Assembly (NCBI RefSeq): GCF_017876515.1
Contig: NZ_JAGIOC010000001.1
Location: 3,348,001-3,412,000 of the forward strand
DNA: 64,000 nt
Direction: 5' to 3'
From: Brachybacterium fresconis
Lineage (GTDB): Bacteria > Actinomycetota > Actinomycetes > Actinomycetales > Dermabacteraceae
Part shown: piece by piece, positions 56,943-64,000 of the stretch
How positions within the stretch are numbered: the first letter of the stretch is position 1
Layout: each line of letters begins with the position of its first letter
Made by a program: the position numbers and the translations under genes
The notes under the pieces: model-generated
Seen by the model: the letters and a program-made list of their open reading frames with translations, nothing else
Told to the model about the DNA's origin: nothing
The model's database searches: none

Positions 56943-57416
56943 ATGGATCGCGAGATGCTCGACCTGCACCGTGCCACGCTGCGCGCCCTCACCCGGCTCA
57001 TGTCGCAGTGGAGCTCGCTGGACTTCCAGCGGCGGATCACCGCGCAGAGCGGCCTCACCCTCGACCCGGTCGCGATCCGTGCGCTGTACGGCCTGGGGAT
57101 CTCGGGCGGCTCCGCCCGCCCTAGCGACCTGGCGGATGAGCTGCATCTGACGCGCCCGTCGACCTCGAAGCTGATCGCCCGGCTGACCGCGGCGGACCTC
57201 GTCGAGCGTCGCCCGGACGTCGCCGACGGACGCTCGGCGCACGTCGCCCTGACCGCGGCGGGCCGGCGCACCTACGAGCAGCTCTTCGAGGCCGGCCTGT
57301 CCCTGCTCGCCGACGCCACCGACGACTGGGACGCGGCCGACGTGCGCGCCCTGTCCGAGCTGCTGACCCGCTTCACCGCCGATCTCGCGACCGGCTCCAC
57401 CCCGACCACCCCCTGA
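56943..57416 (+). CDS. MarR family transcriptional regulator
   Basis: 157 residues. LDPVAIRALYGLGISGGSARPSDLADELHLTRPSTSKLIARLTAADLVERRPDVADGRSAHVALTAAGRRTYEQLF is the MarR winged helix with the DxRxxxVxLT wing. It stands 90 bp upstream of a short-chain dehydrogenase on the same strand and probably controls it and itself. The start ATG 56943 lies seven bases after the TACGGT -10; there is no ribosome site, so it is leaderless. A longer open frame back to 56748 is rejected because it would be upstream of this promoter. Confidence 0.92.
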   Translation: MDREMLDLHRATLRALTRLMSQWSSLDFQRRITAQSGLTLDPVAIRALYGLGISGGSARPSDLADELHLTRPSTSKLIARLTAADLVERRPDVADGRSAHVALTAAGRRTYEQLFEAGLSLLADATDDWDAADVRALSELLTRFTADLATGSTPTTP

Positions 57417-57506
57417 GATCAACACCGTCTGCACCGTCGGAGAGCCACCCCTGCTGGGGCCGGCACCGCCTCAGCAGTCACCCCACTACCGAAAGGCCAC
57501 CACCCC

Positions 57507-58346
57507 ATGTCCCGCACCTATGTCGTCACCGGCGCCGCCTCCGGCATCGGCCGCACCACCGCCCAGATCCTCAGCGACCGCGGCGAGCGGGTGATCGGCG
57601 TCGATCTGAAGGGCACCGACGTCTCCGGCGACCTCTCCACCCCCGAGGGTCGCGCCGGTGCTGCCGAGGAGGCCGCCCGGCTCGCCGGGGGCACGGTCGA
57701 CGCCGTGATCGCCTGCGCCGGCCTCTCGATCCCGAAGCCGCTCACCGCGTCGGTGAACTACTTCGGCATGACGGAGTTCCTCGAGGCCATCCAGCCTGCG
57801 CTGACCCGCTCCGAGGCGCCGCGCGTCGCGCTGGTCTCCTCGATGGCCACGTTGCAGCCGGTGGTCCCCGCGCTGGTCGATGCCCTGCTGGCGGGCGACG
57901 AGCCCACCGCCCTCGAGATCGCGACCCGGATGGCCGAGGATTCCCGCACCGCGAACGTCATCTACCCGTCCTCCAAGCGCGCCATCTCCCGCTGGGTGCG
58001 CCGTGAGGCCCCCACCGGGCGCTGGGCCGGCGCCGGCATCCCGCTGAACGCGGTGGCACCCGGGACCGTGGTCACCCCGATGACGAAGGAGCTGCTGGCC
58101 AGCGAGGAGGGTCGGGCGATGACCGACGCCTACGTGCCGATGCCGCTGAACTCGCATCAGGGCCCGGAGACCATCGCGCACCTGCTGATCTGGCTCACCT
58201 CGGTGGAGAACTCCCACTGCGCGGGTCAGACCATCTACTGCGACGGCGGCACCGACGTGGTGCTGCGCGGCGAGGACGTGTGGTCCTGGAACGACGCGGC
58301 GATGCGCGAGACCTTCGCGCAGATCGGCGCCGGCCTGACGGGCTGA
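57507..58346 (+). CDS. Short-chain dehydrogenase/reductase (3-alpha-hydroxysteroid dehydrogenase-like)
   Basis: 279 residues. TGAASGIG (8-15) binds the cofactor, Asp34 in VIGVDLKG suggests NAD preference, VSSM supplies the Ser and YPSSK (Tyr153, Lys157) the active-site pair. The short segment VDLKGTDVSGDLSTPEGR and the gap-rich middle are like 3-alpha-hydroxysteroid dehydrogenase/carbonyl reductases. Substrate unknown. GAAAGG lies 11 bases before ATG 57507. It follows marR and is probably its regulated partner. Confidence 0.87.
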   Translation: MSRTYVVTGAASGIGRTTAQILSDRGERVIGVDLKGTDVSGDLSTPEGRAGAAEEAARLAGGTVDAVIACAGLSIPKPLTASVNYFGMTEFLEAIQPALTRSEAPRVALVSSMATLQPVVPALVDALLAGDEPTALEIATRMAEDSRTANVIYPSSKRAISRWVRREAPTGRWAGAGIPLNAVAPGTVVTPMTKELLASEEGRAMTDAYVPMPLNSHQGPETIAHLLIWLTSVENSHCAGQTIYCDGGTDVVLRGEDVWSWNDAAMRETFAQIGAGLTG

Positions 58347-58351
58347 TTCCG

Positions 58352-59053
58352 TCAGCGGGCCGCCGTCGCCGCGTCGGCCAGCTTCGTGGTGTTCTGTGCG
58401 GTGCGGACGGTCGCGACGCTGAACTCCAGGCCCAGACGCATGGCGATCAGTGCGATGACCGAAGGGATCCATCCGAACACGATCGCGAGAATCAGGGGCA
58501 CCGCGTTGAAGCTCGCCTCTTCGTAGAAGCTGGTGGCGCTGCCCAGCGCGACGCCGAACAGGATGGCGAGAAGTATCTGGCCGAGCCACAGCAGCGCGGC
58601 GACCAGGAACGCCACGATGTAGAGGAACGAGGAGAACTTCACGGTGATGAAGTGGTCGAACCTGAAGTCGACCATCGCCCGGAAGAAGCCGGGCTCGCCG
58701 TTGCCGCTCGACTGCGGCGCGGGGGCCCGGGACGGGTCCTGCGGGATCTGCTGACCGGCCGGCGAGGCCGGGCCGTACGCGGGAGACGGCTGCGAGGAGC
58801 CGGGCGTTCCCTGCCCGTACGCAGAGGATCCCTCGGAGTACGCGGGGGGCTCCTGCCCGTACGCGGGGGACTCCTGGCCGTACGCGGGTGACTCCTGTCC
58901 GTACGCGGTCGCCGACCGCCCGGCGGCGTGGGGGTCCTGGTCATCTCCAGAGGGCGGCTGCGCCTGGCCGGGCTCGGCCCAGGTCTGATCGGCAGAACTG
59001 TTCTGCTCCGGCTGCGGTGTCTCGAAACGGTCCCCGTCGGATGGATGCGACAT
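58352..59053 (-). CDS. DUF4282 membrane protein with Tyr-Gly-Gln-rich N-terminus
   Basis: 233 residues. The N-terminal 120 residues are low-complexity, with five repeats of the type AYGQESP. The C-terminal domain FRAMVDFRFDHFITVKFSSFLYIVAFLVAALLWLGQ and two to three helices is the DUF4282 fold of unknown function, found in many actinobacteria. It starts 5 bp after the converging dehydrogenase ends. AAGGAC lies 13 bases before ATG 59053; the alternative ATG 59074 is worse supported. Confidence 0.8.
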   Translation of the reverse strand: MSHPSDGDRFETPQPEQNSSADQTWAEPGQAQPPSGDDQDPHAAGRSATAYGQESPAYGQESPAYGQEPPAYSEGSSAYGQGTPGSSQPSPAYGPASPAGQQIPQDPSRAPAPQSSGNGEPGFFRAMVDFRFDHFITVKFSSFLYIVAFLVAALLWLGQILLAILFGVALGSATSFYEEASFNAVPLILAIVFGWIPSVIALIAMRLGLEFSVATVRTAQNTTKLADAATAAR

Positions 59054-59220
59054 AGAGCTGTTCCCGTCCTTCATACGTCGATGGCTGGTGCGCGGTCCAC
59101 GCGCGGGATGCAGCCCCGAACTGCCGGCGGCCCCCCGTCGCGCTGTCCCCTTCGAGCACCATAGTGCGGATCCGCATCCTGCTGCGACCCGTCTCGGCCC
59201 CGGGATCAGGGCCACGAGAC

Positions 59221-59244
59221 CCGGCGCCGGGATCAGGGCGCCGG
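59221..59244 (-). terminator. 8-bp hairpin after the carboxyethylornithine synthase-like gene
   Basis: CCGGCGCC (59221-59228) pairs with GGCGCCGG (59237-59244) around GGGATCAG. It lies 63 bp after the gene's stop at 59308. The loop word CGGGATCAGGGC also occurs at 59200-59212. Confidence 0.55.
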
Positions 59245-59307
59245 AACTCGACGTCGGGACACGACCCGAGGCTCAGGCCGGATCGGGCCACGGCGTGCCG
59301 CAGGATC

Positions 59308-60489
59308 TCATCCGCGGTGCGGGTACTCCGCCTCGCGGCCCTGGAACTCGAGGATGTCGGGATTCCTGATCTCGCCGTCCTGGATCTCGATCGCGCGGTC
59401 GATGGTCTCGACGTCGGCCCAGGCGGCGGGCCCGGCCATGACCGTCTCGAGGAAGGGGAGCAGCGCCGCGCTGTTCTCCCAGCTCGCAGAGTTCCAGAGG
59501 TATGAGGGACTGTGGTCCACCGCGTAATAGCTGATGCCGTTGGCCAGCGTGAGCATCGGTTCCGCGAAGGAGGTCGGCCGCGCCCAGGAGAATCCCATGC
59601 CTTCGTCGCAGGAGACGTCCACGATCAGGCTTCCGGGCGTGAACTGCTGCAGGTCGTCGTCGTGCAGATACAGCAGCGGAGCGTTCGGGTCCTGCAGGGT
59701 GCAGTTGACCACCACGTCGCTCTCGGCGAGGAACGGCGCCAGCGGAACCCGTCCCTCGTCGGTGATGGCCTCGCTCTGATAGGGCTCGTCCTCATGGGCG
59801 AACTGGACGATGTCCACGGAGTGGATCGGGGCGGCGACCGCGGTGACGGCACGGTTGGTGAGAACCCGGATCTGGGTGATGCCATGGGCACCCAGCGCGG
59901 TGATCGCGCCCCGTGCGGTGGCGCCGAAACCGATGACCGTGGCGGTGAGGCGGCGGCCGTAGTTCCCCGTCGACCCCAGCAGCTGCAGGGAGTGCAGCAC
60001 TGAGCTGTAGCCCGCCAGCTCGTTGTTGGCGTGGAACACGTGGAGATTGAACGAGCCGTCCCCGCCCCAGTAGTGCATCGCCTCGAACGCGATGAGCGTG
60101 AGGTGCTTGTCGATGGCCAGCTGGGTGAGCGTGCGGTCCTGCACGCAGTGCGGCCATCCCCACAGGATCTGACCCTCGCGCATGGCGCGGATGTCCTCGT
60201 GCTGCGGCTTCGGCAGGGCGAGGATGTCGGCCCGCTCGAACAGTTCGGCACGGCTGCAGATTCGGCCCACGTGCGGGGCGAGCTCGGAATCGGGGATACC
60301 GAAGTGTTCGCCGTAGCCCTCCTCGATGAGGACACGGCCCCGCAGGTCTGCGGGGATCCGGTCGAGGTGGGCGGGGTGGATCGGCACCCGCCACTCATCG
60401 GTCTTGAGGGAGAATCCGAAGACTCCGAGGGTGAGTGCGGTATCGGTCGTCGATCCGCTGAGGTCGTTGTGGCGTGGCAGCACGTGCAT
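59308..60489 (-). CDS. N5-(carboxyethyl)ornithine synthase-like NAD(P) oxidoreductase
   Basis: 393 residues. The N-terminal LTLGVFGFSLKTDEWRVPIHPAHLDRIP and RADILALPKPQHEDIRAM resemble the AlaDH/PNT N-terminal domain; the cofactor site is ATVIGFGATARGAITALGAHG. The arrangement is that of lactococcal Ceo, which reduces the imine of pyruvate and ornithine to N5-(1-carboxyethyl)ornithine, rather than of plain alanine dehydrogenase (different QxRV-A region). Substrate here is inferred. AGGAACGG lies directly before ATG 60489. It is a single gene with hairpins on both sides. Confidence 0.72.
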   Translation of the reverse strand: MHVLPRHNDLSGSTTDTALTLGVFGFSLKTDEWRVPIHPAHLDRIPADLRGRVLIEEGYGEHFGIPDSELAPHVGRICSRAELFERADILALPKPQHEDIRAMREGQILWGWPHCVQDRTLTQLAIDKHLTLIAFEAMHYWGGDGSFNLHVFHANNELAGYSSVLHSLQLLGSTGNYGRRLTATVIGFGATARGAITALGAHGITQIRVLTNRAVTAVAAPIHSVDIVQFAHEDEPYQSEAITDEGRVPLAPFLAESDVVVNCTLQDPNAPLLYLHDDDLQQFTPGSLIVDVSCDEGMGFSWARPTSFAEPMLTLANGISYYAVDHSPSYLWNSASWENSAALLPFLETVMAGPAAWADVETIDRAIEIQDGEIRNPDILEFQGREAEYPHRG

Positions 60490-60582
60490 CCGTTCCTGGG
60501 CGCCCGGTGGCACCCTGGCTCCTGACCATAGAGCATCAGGTCACGAGCGACGCCGGTCGGGAGACGGCGGGCCATGAGCCCG

Positions 60583-60608
60583 CCGCGCCCCGGAGGTCCG
60601 GGGCGCGG
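60583..60608 (-). terminator. 11-bp GC hairpin after the RidA operon
   Basis: CCGCGCCCCGG (60583-60593) pairs with CCGGGGCGCGG (60598-60608) around AGGT, downstream of ridA (ends 60767). A second imperfect stem, GCGACCTCGG (60668) with CCGAGGTCGC (60705-60714), lies between. Together they end the MHS transporter, deacylase, RidA transcript. Confidence 0.65.
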
Positions 60609-60766
60609 TGTCCGGAGCGGTGGAGTGGTGACGCAAGGTCGCGGTGCCGAAGTGCCCTGTCCCGAGTGCGACCTCGGGAACGCCTTCTGGCAGGGGAAGG
60701 CTTTCCGAGGTCGCATCGGGGGCCCGGGTGCGGGCACTCAGGCGATGCGTGCCCGGGCGCAGGCGC

Positions 60767-61150
60767 TCAGGCGCTGATCCGTGCCACCGCGTCGATCTCG
60801 ACCTTGATGTTCGCCAGCTGGGAGCCGACGGTGGTGCGCACCGGGAAGGGCTCGGAGAAGAACTCGCGGTAGGCCTCGTTGAACTCCTGGAAGTCGGCGA
60901 GGTCGGCGAGGTGCACGGTGGTCTTCAGGACGTCCTCGAGGCTCGCCCCGCGCTCGGCGAGCACGGCCTGGAGGGTGCGCAGCACCTGCCGGGTCTGCTC
61001 GGCGACCGAGTCGGAGACCTCTCCGGTGGCGGGGTCCTGCGGGCCGAAGCCGGCGGTGAACAGCAGGTCCCCGCTGACGATCGCCTGGCTGTAGGGCCCG
61101 GCGGGCTGCGGCGCGTTCGTGGTGTGCAGTGCTTCCTTGGGGGTGCTCAT
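60767..61150 (-). CDS. RidA family protein (reactive imine deaminase)
   Basis: 127 residues. GPYSQAIVSGDLLFTAGFGPQDPATGEV and the catalytic pair Arg105 (PVRTTVGS) and Glu118 (NIKVEIDAVA) fit active RidA, which hydrolyses 2-aminoacrylate and other imines to keto acids and ammonia in the cytoplasm. Its ATG overlaps the stop of the D-aminoacylase gene (ATGA), so the pair is translationally coupled. The role may be to clear imines released by D-amino acid oxidation or deamination. Confidence 0.93.
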   Translation of the reverse strand: MSTPKEALHTTNAPQPAGPYSQAIVSGDLLFTAGFGPQDPATGEVSDSVAEQTRQVLRTLQAVLAERGASLEDVLKTTVHLADLADFQEFNEAYREFFSEPFPVRTTVGSQLANIKVEIDAVARISA

Positions 61151-62763
61151 GCGTCTCCTCGTCGTGGTGAGCGGTTCTCGGATCCCGGCGCGGCGGCCCG
61201 GAGGCCCCCGCCCGGGTGCTCGCCGGTGAGGTCCCCACCGGCCAGAACGGGGCGGCCGCCGACGATCACGTCGTCGATGCCCTCGGCGAGGGCGAGCGGC
61301 CGGTCATAGGTCGCGCCGGGGCGGACCGCCTCGGGGTCCACCAGCGCCAGGTCGGCGAGGTACCCGGGGCTCACGCGCCCGCGATCGCCGAGGTGGAAGC
61401 GGTCGGCGGGCCCGGTCGCCAGGTGCCGGGCCGCCTCGGGCCAGGTCAGGAACCTGTGCTCGCGCACGTAGGTCGCGAGGTATTCGGCGAAGGTGCCGCG
61501 GGCGCGCGGATGCGGGTGGGCGCCGATGAAGATCCCGTCGGACCCTCCCAGATGCCGAGGATGGGCGATCAGGCGGCCGAGGTCGGAGACCGGGCGCTGG
61601 TCCCGCACGGCCATGACCACGTTCACCTCGAGGCGGGAGGCGGCCAGCAGGTCCAGCGCCGCGTCGATCGCGTCGGTGCCGCGGCGCGCGGCGACCTGCG
61701 CGAGGGTGAGCCCGTGGGCCCAGGCGAACTCCTCGGCGACCGTGTGCGCGATGGTGATCAGCTCCGGCCACTCGGGGCCGAGGCTGGGGTTGTGATCCAC
61801 CCCGGGGAACCAGTCCCGGCGCAGCTGATCACGCCGGTCCGGATCGCGCAGCAGGGCCGCGGCCTCGCCGGGGTCCATGGCGTTCAGCGCCGGGGGCAGC
61901 AGCGTCATCCCCAGGATCGAGCAGCCGCGGGTGTACGGGTAGGCGTCGAAGCTGGCGTCGACGCCGCGCTCGGCGAGCAGGGTCATCAGCCGCCACGCCT
62001 CGTCGGCCCGGGTGTGGAAGTGGGAGATGTGCACGGGCACGCCGGCGTCGAGCCCGATCCGGCCCACCTCCTCGATGCCCACCTGCGAGTTGTCCTCGTA
62101 GCCGCCGCGCATGTGCGTGACGTAGGGGAGCCCGGTCGCGGCGAGCGGACGGCACAGGGCCGCGATCTCCTCGGCGTCGGCGTAGATCCCCGGCGTGTAG
62201 TCCAGCCCGGTGGAGAGGCCGACGGCCCCGTCGGCCACCTCGCGGGCGACCAGCGCCGCCATCTCGGCGAGCTCGTCGGCGGTGGCGGGTCGGTCCTCGC
62301 CGCCGATCACCTCGTGGCGCACGGTGCCGGCCGGGACCAGGGCGGCGACGTTCAGGGGCACTGCCCCGTCGTAGCTCGCCAGCAGCTGTGCGATCCCGGA
62401 CCCCTGGTAGGTGGGGTGCGGGCCGTTGATCGCTGCGAAGTACGTGCTCGCCCACGCGCCATCGCCCGGGGCGTAGGAGACGCCGTCCTGCCCGCCGATG
62501 ATGGTCGTGACCCCCTGGCGCAGCAGGGCCCGCTGCACCTCCGGGGTGAACACGGCGCCTTCGGCGTGCGAGTGGGCGTCCACGAGGCCGGGCAGCACCA
62601 GGCGCCCGTCGGCCGCGAGGATCTGCGCGTCGGCGGCGTCGGCGGCAGCATCGGGCCCGACGGCGGCGATGCGCTCGCCGACGATCAGCACGTCGGCCTC
62701 CCGCACGCCGTCGCGGTCGACGACGCGCCCGCCCCGGATCAGCAGCGATTTCGTGTGCGACAT
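61147..62763 (-). CDS. N-acyl-D-amino-acid deacylase family amidohydrolase
   Basis: 538 residues, amidohydrolase superfamily. Metal ligands His64 and His66 lie in VDAHSHAEG; HMRGGYEDNSQVGIEEVGRI and HISHFHTRADEAWRL carry further His; SLGPEWPELI and GSDGIFIGAHPHPRARGTF (with the catalytic Asp in SDG) are D-aminoacylase blocks. It would release D-amino acids from N-acyl forms. I chose ATG 62763, with GAGGA ten bases upstream, over GTG 62769. It starts two bases after the MHS transporter stop and is coupled to RidA. The set suggests uptake and breakdown of an N-acyl D-amino acid. Confidence 0.88.
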   Translation of the reverse strand: MSHTKSLLIRGGRVVDRDGVREADVLIVGERIAAVGPDAAADAADAQILAADGRLVLPGLVDAHSHAEGAVFTPEVQRALLRQGVTTIIGGQDGVSYAPGDGAWASTYFAAINGPHPTYQGSGIAQLLASYDGAVPLNVAALVPAGTVRHEVIGGEDRPATADELAEMAALVAREVADGAVGLSTGLDYTPGIYADAEEIAALCRPLAATGLPYVTHMRGGYEDNSQVGIEEVGRIGLDAGVPVHISHFHTRADEAWRLMTLLAERGVDASFDAYPYTRGCSILGMTLLPPALNAMDPGEAAALLRDPDRRDQLRRDWFPGVDHNPSLGPEWPELITIAHTVAEEFAWAHGLTLAQVAARRGTDAIDAALDLLAASRLEVNVVMAVRDQRPVSDLGRLIAHPRHLGGSDGIFIGAHPHPRARGTFAEYLATYVREHRFLTWPEAARHLATGPADRFHLGDRGRVSPGYLADLALVDPEAVRPGATYDRPLALAEGIDDVIVGGRPVLAGGDLTGEHPGGGLRAAAPGSENRSPRRGDA

Positions 62764-62765
62764 GC

Positions 62766-64000
62766 TCACGATCCTCGCAGAGCGTTCAGGCGACCGGCGT
62801 CCGCGGTGTCGGGCCGCATGGACGCGGTGGCGGTCGCGATCGCGCCGACGGCGCTGATCACCACGACGTAGACGACCACCGGCCAGATCGACCCGCCGGC
62901 CCAGCCCACCAGGGCGGTGGCGATCAGCGGGGCGAGGCCGCCGCCGAGGGTGTTGGACAGCTGGTAGCCGATGTTCACGCCGGTGGTGCGCTGCTCGACG
63001 TCGAACATCTCGGTGAGCATGGTCTGCAGCGTGCCCTGCATGGCGATCCCCGGGATCGCGAAGCCCACGATCATGCCCAGCCAGATCAGCACCGGTTCAT
63101 GTGTGCCGTAGAGGGCGAAGGCGGGCCACACCAGCAGGGCGAAGCCGAGGCAGCCGGCGATGTAGACCCTCTGCCGGCCGAGGCGGTCCGAGAGGGCGCC
63201 GTAGGTCGGGGCCAGGACGATCTGCAGGGCGCCGACGATCATGGTGCCGATGAAGCCGACCTGGGCGGGCACCCCGTCGGAGACCATGAACGCGAGGCCG
63301 AAGGTGAGCACCACGTAGCCGGCGATCGACTGCGGCAGGCCGATGAGGATGCCGAGGATCGCGTTCTTGGGGTGGCGCAGCACTTCTCGCAGCGGCGAGG
63401 GAGCGGCGACCTTCTGCGCGGCGACGTCGCTGCGGTGCTGGGTGAACTCCTCGGACTCCTCGAGGTGGCGGCGCAGGATGACCGCGACGATCGCCAGGAC
63501 CAGCGCGAACAGGAAGGGGATGCGCCAGCCCCAGGTCATGAAGAAGGATTCCGGGCCCGCGCCGAGGCCGGCCATCATGCCGGCGGAGGCGACGTTGGCG
63601 ATGCCGGCGCCGCTGATCAGGAGCGCGCCGAACAGTCCCCGTCGGCCGACGGGCGCGTGCTCGACGACCATCGTCGCAGCGCCGCCCATCTCGCCGCCGA
63701 CGAACAGGCCCTGGAACATGCGGGCGGTCACCAGCAGGACCGGAGCGGCCAGCCCGATGCTGGCGTCCGAGGGGATCAGGCCGATCGCGGCCGTGGTCAG
63801 GCCCATGCCGATCACGGTGATCATGAGGGTGAGCTTGCGGCCGAAGCGGTCGCCGATGTAGCCGAACACGAGCCCGCCGACGGGTCGCAGCAGGAAGCCC
63901 ACGGCGAAGGTCGCGAAGCTGGAGAGCTGGGCGACGAAGGCCGAGTCGGAGGAGAAGAAGACGGCGGGGAAGACCGCGGCGGAGGCGAGCCCGTACAGGT
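62766..64000 (-). CDS. MHS-family MFS transporter (N-terminus beyond window)
   Basis: 412 codons are visible; the reading frame continues past the right edge as LYGLASAAVFPAVFFSSDSAFVAQLSSFATFAV. GFLLRPVGGLVFGYIGDRFGRKLTLMITVIGMGLTTAAIGL is the metabolite:proton symporter signature, and GEMGGAATMVVEHAPVGRRG the helix 4-5 loop. Relatives carry shikimate, proline/betaine or other organic acids. It is the first visible gene of the operon with D-aminoacylase and RidA, so an acylated amino acid is a reasonable substrate (inference). Confidence 0.88.
   Translation of the reverse strand, partial: LYGLASAAVFPAVFFSSDSAFVAQLSSFATFAVGFLLRPVGGLVFGYIGDRFGRKLTLMITVIGMGLTTAAIGLIPSDASIGLAAPVLLVTARMFQGLFVGGEMGGAATMVVEHAPVGRRGLFGALLISGAGIANVASAGMMAGLGAGPESFFMTWGWRIPFLFALVLAIVAVILRRHLEESEEFTQHRSDVAAQKVAAPSPLREVLRHPKNAILGILIGLPQSIAGYVVLTFGLAFMVSDGVPAQVGFIGTMIVGALQIVLAPTYGALSDRLGRQRVYIAGCLGFALLVWPAFALYGTHEPVLIWLGMIVGFAIPGIAMQGTLQTMLTEMFDVEQRTTGVNIGYQLSNTLGGGLAPLIATALVGWAGGSIWPVVVYVVVISAVGAIATATASMRPDTADAGRLNALRGS

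Overview
The window is about 64 kb of very GC-rich DNA (roughly 70 percent G+C) from an actinobacterial chromosome. The protein styles, the MsiK-type carbohydrate ABC operons without an ATPase, the Zur-controlled ribosomal paralogues and many leaderless genes fit a member of the Micrococcales. A Brachybacterium-like (Dermabacteraceae) genome is my best guess, by inference only. I see no rRNA, tRNA, CRISPR array, insertion sequence or prophage. I call 54 protein genes (two cut by the window edges), one gene fragment, and many palindromic and tandem intergenic repeats.

Layout. 1-8.5 kb: partial succinate-semialdehyde dehydrogenase, GH15 glucosidase/trehalase, RclA-like flavoprotein reductase, serine carboxypeptidase (S10), and a sodium/solute symporter with a small membrane partner. 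9-23.4 kb is a carbohydrate region on the plus strand: an ABC sugar importer (binding protein and two permeases), a lipoprotein serpin, an ABC exporter, GH42 and GH35 beta-galactosidases, a Gfo/Idh/MocA oxidoreductase and a phosphohexomutase, with LacI-type operators in front of several units. 23.4-31 kb: MazG-like protein with a nearby broken copy of its 3' end, two FAD monooxygenases, an SGNH hydrolase, a TetR regulator with a double operator, and a zinc-starvation island (rpmG-rpsN-rpmE paralogues divergent from a CobW-like gene, with a Zur-type box between).

31-45.5 kb: PrsW-type membrane protease, XRE-cupin regulator divergent from a thioredoxin-reductase-like flavoprotein, a second odd L31 gene, zinc alcohol dehydrogenase divergent from a MmyB-type XRE regulator, a PadR/HAAS-membrane-protein pair, a FecBCD-type metal-chelate importer, a TauE/SafE transporter, a His-rich ArsR sensor and a nucleoside transporter. 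45.6-53.5 kb is a minus-strand sugar or polyol catabolic cluster: LacI repressor, ABC importer (binding protein and two permeases), TIM-barrel isomerase and Gfo/Idh oxidoreductase, followed by a homocysteine methyltransferase. 53.7-64 kb: FUSC-type membrane protein, MFS transporter, MarR regulator with a short-chain dehydrogenase, DUF4282 protein, a carboxyethylornithine-synthase-like enzyme, and an operon of MHS transporter, N-acyl-D-amino-acid deacylase and RidA.

Two themes cut across the window. First, at least nine genes, mostly regulators, have a TAnnnT -10 hexamer ending 6-7 nt before the start codon, which predicts leaderless mRNAs. Second, many intergenic gaps carry long palindromes, several next to tandem repeats that look like expansions of one arm of the palindrome. 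One palindrome occurs nearly identically at two sites 22.8 kb apart. No gene cluster here is clearly a wholly new system. The most unusual pieces are the lipoprotein serpin, the P-loop-less CobW-like protein, the tail-swapped L31 and the palindrome/tandem modules.
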